This document shows, piece after piece, positions 1 through 8,800 of a stretch of 37,571 nucleotides of DNA; the stretch's first letter is position 1; the number at the start of each line of letters is the position of its first letter. The position numbers and the translations under genes were made by a program. The DNA comes from Candidatus Doudnabacteria bacterium. GTDB lineage: Bacteria > Patescibacteriota > Doudnabacteria > UBA920. The notes under the pieces were generated by a model that saw nothing but the letters and a program-made list of their open reading frames with translations, searched no databases and was not told where the DNA came from. The DNA lies in the NCBI GenBank assembly GCA_023245895.1, contig JAHFJJ010000013.1:1-37571 (forward strand), given 5' to 3'.

Positions 1-465
1 GAGCTTGTTGGTAAAGTTGTTATGGAACATATCTACAGCTACAGGCAACCAACCGTAAGTGTAAAGTTTGGTATGGATAGTGTCGTGCTCTTCCCACACT
101 TCCCAAAGCTGTTTATTAGTAAAAGTCCTAAGCGGCAGTTTGGAAGCCCTTTTGGCAAAAGCAATGAGTTTCGCCGACCACTTTAGAATATTCCTGTCCA
201 GTTCTTTGCCAAAATTGGGGCGCTCCACTAAGGCCTTAATAATTGATTCGCCAACCAAGTAAGAATCTTTTTCCCCCAAATAAAAATCGTTTTCAAATTT
301 CTTGAATGTGGCTAAAACTTTTTTGTATTTCCTAATAAAAGGAAAGCTGGAGTCGTTGGCAAAACAGGAAGCAAACAGCTGAAGGAAAAACAGGTCCATA
401 TCCGGAATATGTTCGGCAAGCATCCATGGGTCTTTGTCAAAAATGTGTTTGGGTTTTTTATTCAT
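1..465 (-). CDS. N-terminal part of a helical protein, possibly PEP-synthase-like (partial)
   Basis: The first 155 residues of a gene that runs off the left edge. It starts at an ATG (463-465) and reads MNKKPKHIFDKDPWMLAEH. The segment is soluble and helical, with no signal peptide or nucleotide-binding motif. The pattern of a 'YLVGESIIKALVERP' stretch, then 'TNKQLWEVWEEHDTIHTKLY', then 'GWLPVAVD' recalls the helical segment ahead of the swivelling phosphohistidine domain in PEP-utilising enzymes of Patescibacteria and archaea; this is from memory of family style, not a match to a catalytic motif, and the diagnostic part lies outside the window. It is divergent from the plus-strand phosphatase gene, with about 260 bases between the two starts. 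Confidence 0.6.
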   Translation of the reverse strand, partial: MNKKPKHIFDKDPWMLAEHIPDMDLFFLQLFASCFANDSSFPFIRKYKKVLATFKKFENDFYLGEKDSYLVGESIIKALVERPNFGKELDRNILKWSAKLIAFAKRASKLPLRTFTNKQLWEVWEEHDTIHTKLYTYGWLPVAVDMFHNNFTNKL

Positions 466-518
466 AAATTACTCTTAAAATACCTTATTATCATAACAAA
501 TTCCCCATTTTTGAGGTA

Positions 519-548
519 TTGACATTAAAGACTATTTTGTGGTATAAT
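519..548 (+). promoter_or_regulatory. Consensus sigma-70 promoter of the histidine-phosphatase gene
   Basis: TTGACA at 519-524, an 18-base spacer and TATAAT at 543-548, with TGG just before the -10 (extended -10). Transcription would begin near 555 and give a leader of about 170 bases before the ATG at 727. It is one of the two best promoter matches in the window. Confidence 0.8.
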
Positions 549-654
549 ATAGGGTTATAGTGTATATTAAAATATGCTATTTTATTAGCGTTTTTAATTG
601 CCTCTAACGGGTGAGTTCTTTGAAAATTTGTGGTTAGATTCTCCTTTTTTGAAA

Positions 655-699
655 GGTGATGCTGATAGCGGTAAAATTTTTACCTCTGCCGGCATCACC
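655..699 (+). promoter_or_regulatory. Two-tier hairpin in the 5' leader
   Basis: GGTGATGC (655-662) pairs perfectly with GCATCACC (692-699), and a second stem, GGTAA (670-674) with TTACC (680-684), nests inside. It ends 14 bases before the AAGGAGA ribosome-binding site. There is no T tract, so it is not an obvious terminator. It may be a regulatory leader structure or another small palindromic insert. No known riboswitch class was recognised. Confidence 0.45.
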
Positions 700-726
700 A
701 TTTCGAATAAAATAAGGAGAGAACCG

Positions 727-1323
727 ATGAAGGACTTGTTAATTTTTCGGCATTCCATAAAAGAAAGTGACGGCCTGCTGGGGGAGAAGGGCCTGGCGCT
801 TGCAAAAGCGCAAGGCGCCAACTTCCACGGTATCCAGTTTGACAAACTCTTCCACAGCATTCTGCCTCGGACCATGCAAACAGCCCTGGCCTTTGTTGCG
901 GGGCAAATCAGCGACGGCGATCATGGCAGAACGTGGGACCTGACCATAATGGGGCCTATCCCGGAATTCGGGAACGAAGACCTGTTCAACGCCATTACCA
1001 GACCGCCGAAATTTCGTGAAGTAGCCAAGGCCAAAGGCAACTTCCTTGCTACTTTGGAACTTCACGACTACGCCCAAGTTCAAAGCTGGGCAATAGGGGC
1101 GCTACTGGGAATACTTCTTGCATTTGACGAGCTCGGACAGAGAAAGGCTGGTCTTGCCTTTACCCATTCGCCAATTCTTGAATTGGCTCTTTGGGCGGCC
1201 GGAGACTATCAGCCGCTACGCGAAGACCTCCTGGTTTTCCCTGAGATGTCGGGCGTACATCTGGAACAAAACGACAGAGGACAAATCCGCGTCGGGATTA
1301 AGCACAACGCTCCGACGCTCTAA
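727..1323 (+). CDS. Histidine phosphatase superfamily protein (phosphoglycerate-mutase fold)
   Basis: 198 residues, starting MKDLLIFRHS. The RHS tripeptide at residues 8-10 is the catalytic-histidine motif (usually RHG or RHA). The phosphate-pocket segment appears as 'SILPRTMQTAL' and the second catalytic histidine as 'FTHSP'. The substrate cannot be told; relatives act on small phospho-compounds or phosphoproteins (SixA-like). The ATG at 727 is chosen over an in-frame TTG at 598 because AAGGAGA lies 7 bases upstream and the extra 43 codons run through the leader hairpin. This is the only credible plus-strand gene here, and it has its own promoter and terminator, so it is expressed independently of its neighbours. 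Confidence 0.8.
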   Translation: MKDLLIFRHSIKESDGLLGEKGLALAKAQGANFHGIQFDKLFHSILPRTMQTALAFVAGQISDGDHGRTWDLTIMGPIPEFGNEDLFNAITRPPKFREVAKAKGNFLATLELHDYAQVQSWAIGALLGILLAFDELGQRKAGLAFTHSPILELALWAAGDYQPLREDLLVFPEMSGVHLEQNDRGQIRVGIKHNAPTL

Positions 1324-1345
1324 CCACAACTCACCGCAACCGCGA

Positions 1346-1378
1346 GCAAGGAGAAATCACACCGTGATTTCTCCTTGC
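1346..1378 (+). other. Perfect 15-bp palindrome after the phosphatase gene
   Basis: GCAAGGAGAAATCAC (1346-1360) and its exact complement (1364-1378) are separated by three bases. No T tract follows, so it is not a canonical terminator on its own, but it lies just upstream of one. Confidence 0.6.
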
Positions 1379-1390
1379 CGCCACTTCTAC

Positions 1391-1413
1391 ACACTCAGAT
1401 TGAGTGTTTTTTT
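1391..1413 (+). terminator. Intrinsic terminator of the phosphatase gene
   Basis: Stem ACACTCA (1391-1397) with TGAGTGT (1401-1407), a GAT loop and a run of T to 1413. It lies 67 bases after the stop codon. Confidence 0.75.
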
Positions 1414-1426
1414 GTTGCTCGAATTG

Positions 1427-1569
1427 TGCCATTCCGAGCCCGAATGTCATGCCTACGGCAGATCTACCGAAGGTACGACATCTGAGGGCGAGGAATCCCT
1501 TAACTCCCACTGATTGTAAAATTTAAGGGATTCTTCGTCGCTCGGATGCACTCGCTCCTCAGAATGACA
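1427..1569. repeat. Composite palindromic element, copy R1
   Basis: The outer arms are TGCCATTCCGAG (1427-1438) and CTCAGAATGACA (1558-1569), with inner arms around 1490-1540 built on AATCCCTTAA and TTAAGGGATT. A smaller palindrome centred on AGATCT (about 1448-1480) is nested inside. The same family appears at 14764-14868, 25727-25838 and 34189-34299. It fills the gap between the phosphatase terminator and the end of recJ. Confidence 0.8.
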
Positions 1570-1580
1570 CCAAAAAATAA

Positions 1581-3401
1581 TTATTTTAAATCCACAATCT
1601 TCAATTTTACATTGCTATTGCCGTTCCAGTTGTCTTCTATCAATTCCGCGGCGACGTCTACGGTGTCCCCTAGTTTAAAACTTTTTTCCAGGAAGGCGGA
1701 ATTGAAAGCTATGGCGGAAATTTGCCTGTTGCCTTTTTGGAGTTGGTATTGGCTGTGTTGGCCGGACGCGCCAACAGTCCGTGATGACAGGATTTTCATT
1801 CCGCTGATGAGGAATTTGGGTTTAATATTATCTACACCAAAAGGCTCGAGCTGTTGCAACATTTGACATGTGGCAACTGACAACTGACTTTCATCTAATT
1901 CCGCTTCCAGTTCTAAAATTTTGTCAGGGTTTTTATCGCCGATGGATAAATCCGCATGTTCCAAAATCTTTTGGTAGAACAATTCAAACTTAGACCTGTC
2001 CAAACTTAAACCCGCGGCTTGCTTGTGGCCGCCGAATTTTAGTAAATGCTCGGAGGAAAACTTTAAGGCCTCTATTAAATTAAACTCCCCGGCCGTCCTG
2101 GCCGAGCCTGTACATAACTGTTCGGTTTGTTCCAAAACTATCACCGGCTTATAATATTCTTCCGCCAACTTCCCCGCCACCAGCCCCATTACGCCTTTGG
2201 GCCAGCCTTCCCCCACCAAAGCCAAAACTTTCCTATCACTAATAACCATAACCTTTTCCTTGGCTTCGCTTAAAATTGTCTTGGTTAAATCCTGCCGCCT
2301 TTTGTTTATAAGTTCTAAGTTGGCGGCTTTTTCTTGGGCTTTAATTGCGTCTGTTTCCATAAGCAAATCCAGCGCCACATTGGCATGCTCTAAACGCCCC
2401 GCGGCATTTAAGCGCGGCGCGATTACAAAGCCTAAAGTGTAAGTATCAGGAAGTTTGTCAAATGCAAGGATTCCCCTTGGTTGCCAAGGGGAATCCTTGC
2501 AGACACCCGCCTGAAACATTAAAGCGCCCAGTCCAGTCCACCGCGTTTTTTGCAAAACCTTAAGGCCGTATTTTACAAGTATGCGATTCTCTCCGATTAA
2601 AGAATGGCAATCCGCTACTGTGCCAATGGCAACTAAATCCAGCAGCCACTTTTCCCAACCGGCAACATATCTGCCCCCCTCTCCCTGCCTGTCCGCCGAA
2701 GTCCGCCTGAGGCGGACGAAGGAGGATGGGAGAGAGGCCGGGGGTGAGGGTTCCAAGCGCGATAGGACTTTATCAACTTGCGATAATATCCCACACGCCA
2801 ATTTAAACGCCACCCCCACTCCCGTAATTTCCGAATAAGGATAACCGTCGTTTGGATTTTTTGGGTTAATTAAAGCAAAGGCCTTGGGCGGCTCGCCGAT
2901 AATTTCATGGTGGTCGGTAATAATAAAATCTATATTATTTCGCGCGCAAAAATCCGCGGCATCCGCTGAATTAGTCCCGCAATCAACAGTAATGATGACC
3001 GTAGCGCCGTCATTTTTTATTTTCTCCAAAGCATCTAAATTCACGCCGTAGCCTTCGGCAAAACGGTCAGGGATGTAACTGTCAACTTTTGCGCCGAGGT
3101 AGCGGAAAGCCTGCTGGAGCACCGCGTTAGCCGTTACCGCGTCGGCATCATAGTCGCCGTATATGCAAATTTTTTCCTGGGCGATGATGGCTTGCCAAAT
3201 CCTGTCCACGGCCTTTTGCATGTCCTTAAATAAAAACGGACTGTGTAAATTTTCATACTTAGGATTTAAAAAATTACCGGCCACTATTTTATCATCTATT
3301 CCGCGATTATGTAAAAGTTGCCTCATTAAAGGGGGTAATTCAGATAAATCTCCCGCAACATTTTGGGGAATTTGCGGTTTTAATTTCCAAATTTTTGGCA
3401 T
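1581..3401 (-). CDS. recJ: Single-stranded-DNA-specific exonuclease RecJ
   Basis: 606 residues, a 5'-3' ssDNA exonuclease of recombination and mismatch repair. The DHH-family phosphoesterase motifs are 'YGDYDADAV' near residue 84, 'ITVDCGT' and 'TDHHE' near residue 163. A DHHA1-type 'GGHKQAAGLSL' lies near residue 459, followed by the C-terminal OB-like domain. The DYDADG motif carries Ala instead of Gly. Two segments look inserted rather than ancestral: about residues 218-243, rich in Pro/Ser/Arg and containing VRLRRT, and residues 301-313 (KDSPWQPRG). Both are encoded by DNA palindromes (2674-2750 and 2464-2500) and keep the frame, so the protein is probably functional. It follows the long secreted-protein gene, from which a terminator separates it. 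Confidence 0.93.
   Translation of the reverse strand: MPKIWKLKPQIPQNVAGDLSELPPLMRQLLHNRGIDDKIVAGNFLNPKYENLHSPFLFKDMQKAVDRIWQAIIAQEKICIYGDYDADAVTANAVLQQAFRYLGAKVDSYIPDRFAEGYGVNLDALEKIKNDGATVIITVDCGTNSADAADFCARNNIDFIITDHHEIIGEPPKAFALINPKNPNDGYPYSEITGVGVAFKLACGILSQVDKVLSRLEPSPPASLPSSFVRLRRTSADRQGEGGRYVAGWEKWLLDLVAIGTVADCHSLIGENRILVKYGLKVLQKTRWTGLGALMFQAGVCKDSPWQPRGILAFDKLPDTYTLGFVIAPRLNAAGRLEHANVALDLLMETDAIKAQEKAANLELINKRRQDLTKTILSEAKEKVMVISDRKVLALVGEGWPKGVMGLVAGKLAEEYYKPVIVLEQTEQLCTGSARTAGEFNLIEALKFSSEHLLKFGGHKQAAGLSLDRSKFELFYQKILEHADLSIGDKNPDKILELEAELDESQLSVATCQMLQQLEPFGVDNIKPKFLISGMKILSSRTVGASGQHSQYQLQKGNRQISAIAFNSAFLEKSFKLGDTVDVAAELIEDNWNGNSNVKLKIVDLK
2464..2500. repeat. Palindromic insert in recJ (first)
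   Basis: Arms of 17 bases (2464-2480 and 2484-2500) are perfectly complementary with a TTG loop. The CAAGGGGAATCCTTGC core is identical to the core of the intergenic palindrome at 31569-31615. It encodes about residues 301-313 of RecJ, just before the conserved 'APRLNAAGR' region. Confidence 0.85.
2674..2750. repeat. Nested palindromic insert in recJ (second)
   Basis: An outer pair of C-rich and G-rich arms (around 2674-2690 and 2726-2750) encloses a 38-bp module at 2688-2725 built on GTCCGCCTGAGGCGGAC. The 38-bp module recurs in reverse orientation in dnaX at 25780-25817 with one difference. In RecJ it encodes SSFVRLRRTSADRQ. Confidence 0.85.
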
Positions 3402-3428
3402 GTAAGCATTTTATCAGATAGGCAACTA

Positions 3429-3460
3429 GAAAAACAGCCCCGCTTTTGGCAGGGCTGTTG
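3429..3460 (-). terminator. Intrinsic terminator after the long secreted-protein gene
   Basis: On the minus strand, AACAGCCC and GGGCTGTT (3452-3459 and 3433-3440) form an 8-bp stem followed by TTTTT. It separates the secreted-protein gene from recJ, whose start lies at 3401. Confidence 0.8.
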
Positions 3461-3487
3461 CTTAAGTAATTTTTATTTTTCATATCA

Positions 3488-6400
3488 TCATTGCAAAACC
3501 CTCACCGCCACCAACCCCCCAACAGGTAATTGCCTGTCAGCAGAGTTAGCAGGTAAAACCCTAGAGAAATCATTAGGCACCCTCCAGGAGTTGTAGGCAG
3601 AGAGCGATGGGTAAGCATGTTTTTGGTTGTTGTTAATCCAGTAGACAATGCCGTCTTCATTAATGTCCACCCCTTCCGGGTGTCTTTCATTAGGATCATT
3701 AAGGTTAGTTCCCTTAGCTAATTTATTAAGCTCTGGGGAAGTTATGACTAATACCTGGCTGAACTTAAAACCTAAAGAGGCGAAGACAGTAGCAGAAGTA
3801 AAGCCTCTTTTCAGGCCTGCTGATACTAGCCAGACAGTAGGATCATCAGCTGTTTTAGCCAGTATTCCATCAGAGGGCAGGAGTAACTGCCCTTCTGGAA
3901 GGGCTAAATCCCCTGCTGTGGCTGTTTTGCCCATACTAAAAGTAAAACCATAGGAGGTTAACAGGCCTGGGTTGGTAATACCGTGCCTTACTCCTTCTAT
4001 GATGAGGTAGTAGGTGCCGCTGCTGTTGATTAGTTTGAGGTTAGTTGTGAGAGCTTGGGGAGAGGGAGTAGGGTTGGGTGTTGGTGTGGGAGTGGGAGGT
4101 GTGGGGGTTGGGGTTGGTTGAGGAGTAGGCGGTGGAGGCGGTGGAGGAACAGGAGTTGGGCTAGGAACAAGCGCGGGAGTAGGGGCCGGTGTGGGGGCGC
4201 TGCCAAACTGGTAGGCACCGGCTTGCCATCCTCCAGAAGTTGGACGCGCGCCGCCGTTGATATCATAGCAAAGCGCGGCCAGTGAAACGCCTTGAATATT
4301 GCCGGAACACAAGCTTGTTAGGTTAGCGGATCCTGAACTGCCCGCAAACGTAACTGTGGAATTGGAATTAGATGTTGGGGCAAAGTTATTGCTTTTTGTG
4401 TAGCCTTGGCCGGTGGCAACTAGAGGGGTCTGCACAACTGCGGTAGAATCAATAACTGCCCAAGTGGCAGGCGTATTCGGCCCCGTCAAGCCATTCCAAA
4501 TTCCGTAATTGGCAGTGCCCGGGTTGCCGCCAAACCAGTGCCCCACTGATTGGTCTGAAATGCAATAGTTATTTTTCAATGTAAAGTTATAACTGTTGCT
4601 TAAGGCTGGGCTATTTCCAAACCACTGGCCTGCGTTCATGCAATCACGATTTCCGTATCGAGAATAAAAAGTATTATTGTACGCTCGTAAATCAGTAGCG
4701 GGTGATATTGAACTGGCGGAGTTACCGACGAATTCCGATGTCCACCCTATAGGCGGCGTGCTGTTGCCTATCCCCCAGGCCACGTTATTAAATACCCAAT
4801 GTTGCATACCAAAAGCAGTAGGGCTTGAGCCATCGCTAGTTTCTATATAAAACGCGGCTGTCCCAGCTTCAATGTCCCGCAGGATATTATTGTATGTAAC
4901 GCCGCCGGAGTTAAGGTAGAAAGCGTCTGTATGCTGGGTATTGCCATCGTGGAGAATAGCCCACATTTTATTGCCGGCAACAATAAAATCATTGCGCGCG
5001 CCAAGGGTGTAAATGCCGCCGCGCCAATGGTTGACAATATTGTTGGTGTTAGTTGTCGGCCCAAACAGGGCGGTCGCCTGGACACAATTCCCGAGCGACC
5101 CGTTGCCCGGAGCACAACCGTGCGCTTCACTTTCGTAGTTGTTAAAAACGCTGTTATTAACTGTAACGTGATATGTAATGCTTATATTACCGCCGGCCTG
5201 CAAAGCAGTGGTGCCCGCCGCGTTGCGGCAATTAGTAAGGTTTGAGTTCGCGGGACCATCCATTACGAAGTCGTGAACATACAGATTCTGAAAGACATCA
5301 TAGTCTCCGTAATATGCGCCTATCATTGCCGGCTGGGAACCGCATACATAATTACTACCCGCGTAAAAATGGAAATGCGCAATCTCCAAATGGTCAACAG
5401 TCACGTAACTGGAATATACTGCCATCATTAGCGGCATTGTAGTGGCTGTGCCCATAACACCGGCCGACGCATCTAAAATCGGACTGGTAATGTCGGCATA
5501 CGCGGTTGGATACTTAGCGCACGATCCGCTGAAACTGACTGTAGGACTTGAAGTGTAGCCTGATCCGGCATTAGTTATTGTCACATATCCCAGGTCGCCT
5601 ACTGCGGCGGGATCTGTTTCGATTTGTGCCGCGCCTACGGCACCGCTGCCGCCTCCGCCGCTTATGTTAACGGAAAGGGATGCACAGCTAACTCCCGGAT
5701 CGGTCACCCGTATAGAATTAACTTTACCCGTATTCCATGTAGGGTCATAGCCTATGTAAGTGCCCGGATAGGTGTAACTATTGGGAGGCGAACCGCTGCC
5801 TGGGTTACCAATTGTCCATGGGTAACAGGCGAACGGCCAAGTAACTCCGCCTTTTAAAATAATTTCATCGGTCTTGGCCAGAGTATGCGCGGCGGCATTG
5901 CCGGTGGCGCAAGCCATGCCCGGAGCAGTTTTCCACGGACTGTTCTTAGAAAGTCCGTTATTACTATCTGACCCACCTGCGTAATCTATGTAATAACAAG
6001 CCCCTCCCGGCTGGCAACCGTAACCGGTTCCGGTGTTGTTGGGGTTATATCCTGTATTTTGTCCGGAAACAAAAGAAGGCGGCGGCGAATAGGATGGAGG
6101 TGCTGGGGTGGGCGGGGTGGGCGGAGGAACAGGAACCGGAGGCGGTGGTGTTGGTGTTGGGGGTGGAGGGGTCGGTGCCGGCGAGGGAGAAGGAGATGTG
6201 CCGCTTGTGCCCGCTATAAAACTTGTAATATAAGCGCCCCAGCCCACCGCGCCTGATGTAGTAGAGGAAGCCGCGTAACTACCGGCTGAGCTTACCACTC
6301 TATCTACCAACCCTTCATTTTCCCCATTGGGCAAAATTTGGTTTGCAACCATAGTAAAACTAGCGGCACCGCTAAACGCGTTGCCGTTGCTATTTTGGAA

Positions 6401-6940
6401 CATCGGGCCCACAAGCAGTTCGTCGGCCGAGGCAGTAATAATTGAATTGGATGTTTGGCTAGACCCGCCGCCAACAGCTTGGCCGGAAACTTGGTCCAAG
6501 CAGGAAGCAGAAGCAACCCCTGAATATTCCGCGACAATTATTGCCGAATCCCCCGCTGCAGGGAAAGTGGCGGTAATGCCGGTTACCCCGCTTTTTACCG
6601 AACACACATAATAGAAAGCTAAAGTATAGTGTGTGCCAAAATTGGTACTGCTAAAAGCCTGGCTGTAGAGCGAACTCCCGCCGGCAGCGTTGTCGGTAAG
6701 GCCGCTAATAGGCTGGCTAGAATCATTCCGGTCCATGACCTGTACAACCAGCAAATTGCCGGCCGTAGGGGCATAGTTAACACTACAAGCGCTAGTAGAA
6801 TAAATACAGCCGTTGCTTGCGCTTCCTACCCGGACTATAGTGTTCGCGCCCAGCACCTTTCCCTGGGGATTTAAAGCCTCGGCGGATTGGCCTGTGAAAA
6901 TAATTAAGATGGCTATAAATAAAGCTATTTTTGATTTCAT
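3488..6940 (-). CDS. Large secreted multidomain protein with beta-helix-like centre and surface repeats
   Basis: 1150 residues, starting with a signal peptide (MKSKIALFIAILIIFTGQSA). The order is: a beta-rich N-terminal domain to about residue 245; a Pro/Ser/Thr linker; a central region opening with 'YYIDYAGGSDSNNGLSKNSPWKT', a start typical of right-handed parallel beta-helix (pectate-lyase-like) proteins, with many short Asn/Gly-rich strands; a second, longer proline-rich linker; and a C-terminal domain of three repeats in the style 'YYLIIEGVRHGI...SYGF', 'VWLVSAGLKRGF...LGFKF' and 'VYWINNNQKHAY', closing with 'ANSADRQLPVGG'. The same repeat and closing motif occur in the metallopeptidase at 27061-28722. 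Probably exported and attached to or displayed on the envelope. A carbohydrate- or host-binding role is inference; no catalytic residues could be assigned. Confidence 0.8.
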   Translation of the reverse strand: MKSKIALFIAILIIFTGQSAEALNPQGKVLGANTIVRVGSASNGCIYSTSACSVNYAPTAGNLLVVQVMDRNDSSQPISGLTDNAAGGSSLYSQAFSSTNFGTHYTLAFYYVCSVKSGVTGITATFPAAGDSAIIVAEYSGVASASCLDQVSGQAVGGGSSQTSNSIITASADELLVGPMFQNSNGNAFSGAASFTMVANQILPNGENEGLVDRVVSSAGSYAASSTTSGAVGWGAYITSFIAGTSGTSPSPSPAPTPPPPTPTPPPPVPVPPPTPPTPAPPSYSPPPSFVSGQNTGYNPNNTGTGYGCQPGGACYYIDYAGGSDSNNGLSKNSPWKTAPGMACATGNAAAHTLAKTDEIILKGGVTWPFACYPWTIGNPGSGSPPNSYTYPGTYIGYDPTWNTGKVNSIRVTDPGVSCASLSVNISGGGGSGAVGAAQIETDPAAVGDLGYVTITNAGSGYTSSPTVSFSGSCAKYPTAYADITSPILDASAGVMGTATTMPLMMAVYSSYVTVDHLEIAHFHFYAGSNYVCGSQPAMIGAYYGDYDVFQNLYVHDFVMDGPANSNLTNCRNAAGTTALQAGGNISITYHVTVNNSVFNNYESEAHGCAPGNGSLGNCVQATALFGPTTNTNNIVNHWRGGIYTLGARNDFIVAGNKMWAILHDGNTQHTDAFYLNSGGVTYNNILRDIEAGTAAFYIETSDGSSPTAFGMQHWVFNNVAWGIGNSTPPIGWTSEFVGNSASSISPATDLRAYNNTFYSRYGNRDCMNAGQWFGNSPALSNSYNFTLKNNYCISDQSVGHWFGGNPGTANYGIWNGLTGPNTPATWAVIDSTAVVQTPLVATGQGYTKSNNFAPTSNSNSTVTFAGSSGSANLTSLCSGNIQGVSLAALCYDINGGARPTSGGWQAGAYQFGSAPTPAPTPALVPSPTPVPPPPPPPTPQPTPTPTPPTPTPTPNPTPSPQALTTNLKLINSSGTYYLIIEGVRHGITNPGLLTSYGFTFSMGKTATAGDLALPEGQLLLPSDGILAKTADDPTVWLVSAGLKRGFTSATVFASLGFKFSQVLVITSPELNKLAKGTNLNDPNERHPEGVDINEDGIVYWINNNQKHAYPSLSAYNSWRVPNDFSRVLPANSADRQLPVGGLVAVRVLQ

Positions 6941-6973
6941 TTTAGTTTCTAAATTATTATCAATGCCACTGCA

Positions 6974-7002
6974 ATTATAGCAAAACCCTAAAAACTTGGC
7001 AG
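6974..7002 (-). promoter_or_regulatory. Promoter of the long secreted-protein gene
   Basis: Minus-strand CTGCCA (6997-7002), a 17-base spacer and TATAAT (6974-6979) preceded by TGC. It lies between the end of gpmI and the ATG at 6940, so the secreted protein is probably its own transcription unit. Confidence 0.65.
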
Positions 7003-7012
7003 GATTTGAAAA

Positions 7013-8644
7013 TTATTTGCTGTTATTATAATTTTTTGGCACCTCGTCTATTTCCTCCAGCAAATCCACGCCGGTCATTTCTTCCGGTTTGGGCAGGCCG
7101 AAAAGCGCGAGGATAGTGGGCGCTATGTCTGAAATAATGCCGGCAGGCACGCGCGAAGCCAAAAATACATAAGGATGGTCAAAAGGCTTTGCCGCCTTAA
7201 ACTCATTGGCTACCAGCAAAAACGGCACCGGATTGGTGGTATGGTCTTTGTCTATGTCGCCGGTTTTGGAATTTATCATTTGCTCTATGTTGCCATGGTC
7301 CGCGGTAATTATGAGCGCGGCGTCCTGGGCCAGGCAGGGGTCTAAAATCTTCTTTAGGCACCTATCCACGGACTCCACGGCCAGTATGCCGGCCTGCAGG
7401 CTGCCGGTATGCCCTACCATGTCGCAATTGGCAAAGTTGGCCAGGAAAAAGTTGGCCGGGCTTGTGGAAATTTTTTGGACCAATGTTTCGGTCAATATCC
7501 CGGCGGACATTTCCGGGTGGTCAACATAATTGCTGGCGTTATTGGAGGGGCTGGTAATAATTTCCCTTTCTTCACCGGGAAATTTTTCCGTCCTGCCGCA
7601 ATTAAAAAAGGCCGTAACATGGGCGTACTTTTCGCTCTCGGCAATATGGAACTGCTGTAAGCCTTTCGCCGACAGTATTTCCGCCAAATTATTTTTTAAA
7701 TCCATATAAGGAAAAGCCACGTGCGCCGGCAGTTCAGGCGCGTATTCGGTCATTGTAGCGAAGTATAAATTTTTTAAAGGTTGGCGCTGAAATTCCTTAG
7801 GCATGGCATCCTGTTTTACAAATGCCTGGGCAAGCTGGAGAGCGCGGTCGCTGCGGAAGTTGGCAAAAACCACCGCGTCGTTGTCGGAAATTTTGGCAAC
7901 CGGCTCGCCGCTTTCATCCACAATGACAACCGGCTTTATCATTTCATCAAAAATCTGGGCGCGGTAGCTGTTATTTACGGCTTCTTGCGCAGTCCTTGCG
8001 GTTTCGCCTTTGCCGTCCACCAAAGCAGAGTACGTCAGCATAGTTTGCGCCCAATGCCCTCCCCTGTCCATGGCGTAAAACCTGCCGGCAATGCTGGCGA
8101 CCCGGCCGGCCTTTATGCGTTCTATCCTTTCATTCAGTTTGGCTAAAGAATCAAGGGCAATTTTGGGGTCCGTGTCGCGCCCGTCCGTGAACATATGGAC
8201 AAACACCCTGCTAATACCGGCTTCGGCCGCCATGCCCAGCAGGGCGTATATGTGCTCATCCAGGCTATGGACTCCGCCGGGGCTAAGCAGGCCAAGCAGA
8301 TGCAAAGAGGAGTTATTCTTTTTTACATGTTGCAAGGCTTCCAGGAAAACCGGATTCTTAAAAAACTCCCCGTTTTGCACGGCATTGGTAATCCTGGGCA
8401 AATCTTGGCCTACAATCCTTCCCGCGCCCATATTCAAATGCCCGACTTCGCTGTTGCCCATCTCCCCCCAAGGCAAACCCACCAAAGGGCCGCTGGCCTG
8501 CAGGCTAAGCCAGGGGAAGTTGGAAACCAAGTAATTTAAAGTCGGCGTATTGGCCTGGGAAATAGCGTTGCCGCGTCCGGCCGGAGCAATGCCAAAACCG
8601 TCGAGGATGACTAGAACTACTTTTTTGTATATTTTATGAATCAT
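7013..8644 (-). CDS. gpmI: 2,3-bisphosphoglycerate-independent phosphoglycerate mutase
   Basis: 543 residues. It interconverts 3- and 2-phosphoglycerate using two metal ions and a phosphoserine. The N-terminus has the metal-binding 'LVILDGFG' (Asp15) and the nucleophile serine in 'GNSEVGHLNMGAGR' (Ser65). The phosphotransferase insert contains 'HMFTDGRDTDP' and 'GRFYAMDRGGHW'. The C-terminal metal sites are 'NFANCDMVGHTG' and 'ITADHGN'. Length and motif order match the usual enzyme of about 510-550 residues. It lies downstream of eno, the next step of the pathway, but a palindrome-rich spacer separates them. Expected in the cytoplasm. Confidence 0.97.
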   Translation of the reverse strand: MIHKIYKKVVLVILDGFGIAPAGRGNAISQANTPTLNYLVSNFPWLSLQASGPLVGLPWGEMGNSEVGHLNMGAGRIVGQDLPRITNAVQNGEFFKNPVFLEALQHVKKNNSSLHLLGLLSPGGVHSLDEHIYALLGMAAEAGISRVFVHMFTDGRDTDPKIALDSLAKLNERIERIKAGRVASIAGRFYAMDRGGHWAQTMLTYSALVDGKGETARTAQEAVNNSYRAQIFDEMIKPVVIVDESGEPVAKISDNDAVVFANFRSDRALQLAQAFVKQDAMPKEFQRQPLKNLYFATMTEYAPELPAHVAFPYMDLKNNLAEILSAKGLQQFHIAESEKYAHVTAFFNCGRTEKFPGEEREIITSPSNNASNYVDHPEMSAGILTETLVQKISTSPANFFLANFANCDMVGHTGSLQAGILAVESVDRCLKKILDPCLAQDAALIITADHGNIEQMINSKTGDIDKDHTTNPVPFLLVANEFKAAKPFDHPYVFLASRVPAGIISDIAPTILALFGLPKPEEMTGVDLLEEIDEVPKNYNNSK

Positions 8645-8800
8645 TTTGTTTTCGACAATTTTCTGACTTTGAATCTGTAAATTTCTAATTGTTCTAATTG
8701 CCCTAATTATTCTAAATAAGCGCCAATGGCGAATGTCAAAATTTAGAAATTTGAAAATTGGATATTGTTTAGGTCAATTAGAACAATTAGTATAATTAGG
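8645..8800. repeat. A+T-rich intergenic palindrome between eno and gpmI
   Basis: CTAATTGTTCTAATTG at 8685-8700 is exactly complementary to 8775-8790. Shorter inverted pieces built on AAATTTAGAAATTT and GCCAATGGCG lie between. The whole spacer can fold into one long hairpin. It has no coding potential. Confidence 0.65.

Noticed and set aside
598-726. Longer N-terminus for the phosphatase using TTG at 598
   Set aside because: It would read through the leader hairpin and has no ribosome-binding site, whereas the ATG at 727 has AAGGAGA at good spacing and begins the conserved LIFRHS strand.
1581-3401. recJ as a frameshifted or broken gene because of its odd internal segments
   Set aside because: The frame stays open from start to stop and all conserved motifs are in order; the odd segments coincide exactly with DNA palindromes.
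4030-6256. Open frames opposite the proline-rich linkers of the large secreted protein, coding for Arg/Gly/Trp-rich peptides
   Set aside because: They are complements of the CCN-rich linker codons with no start signals or recognisable sequence.
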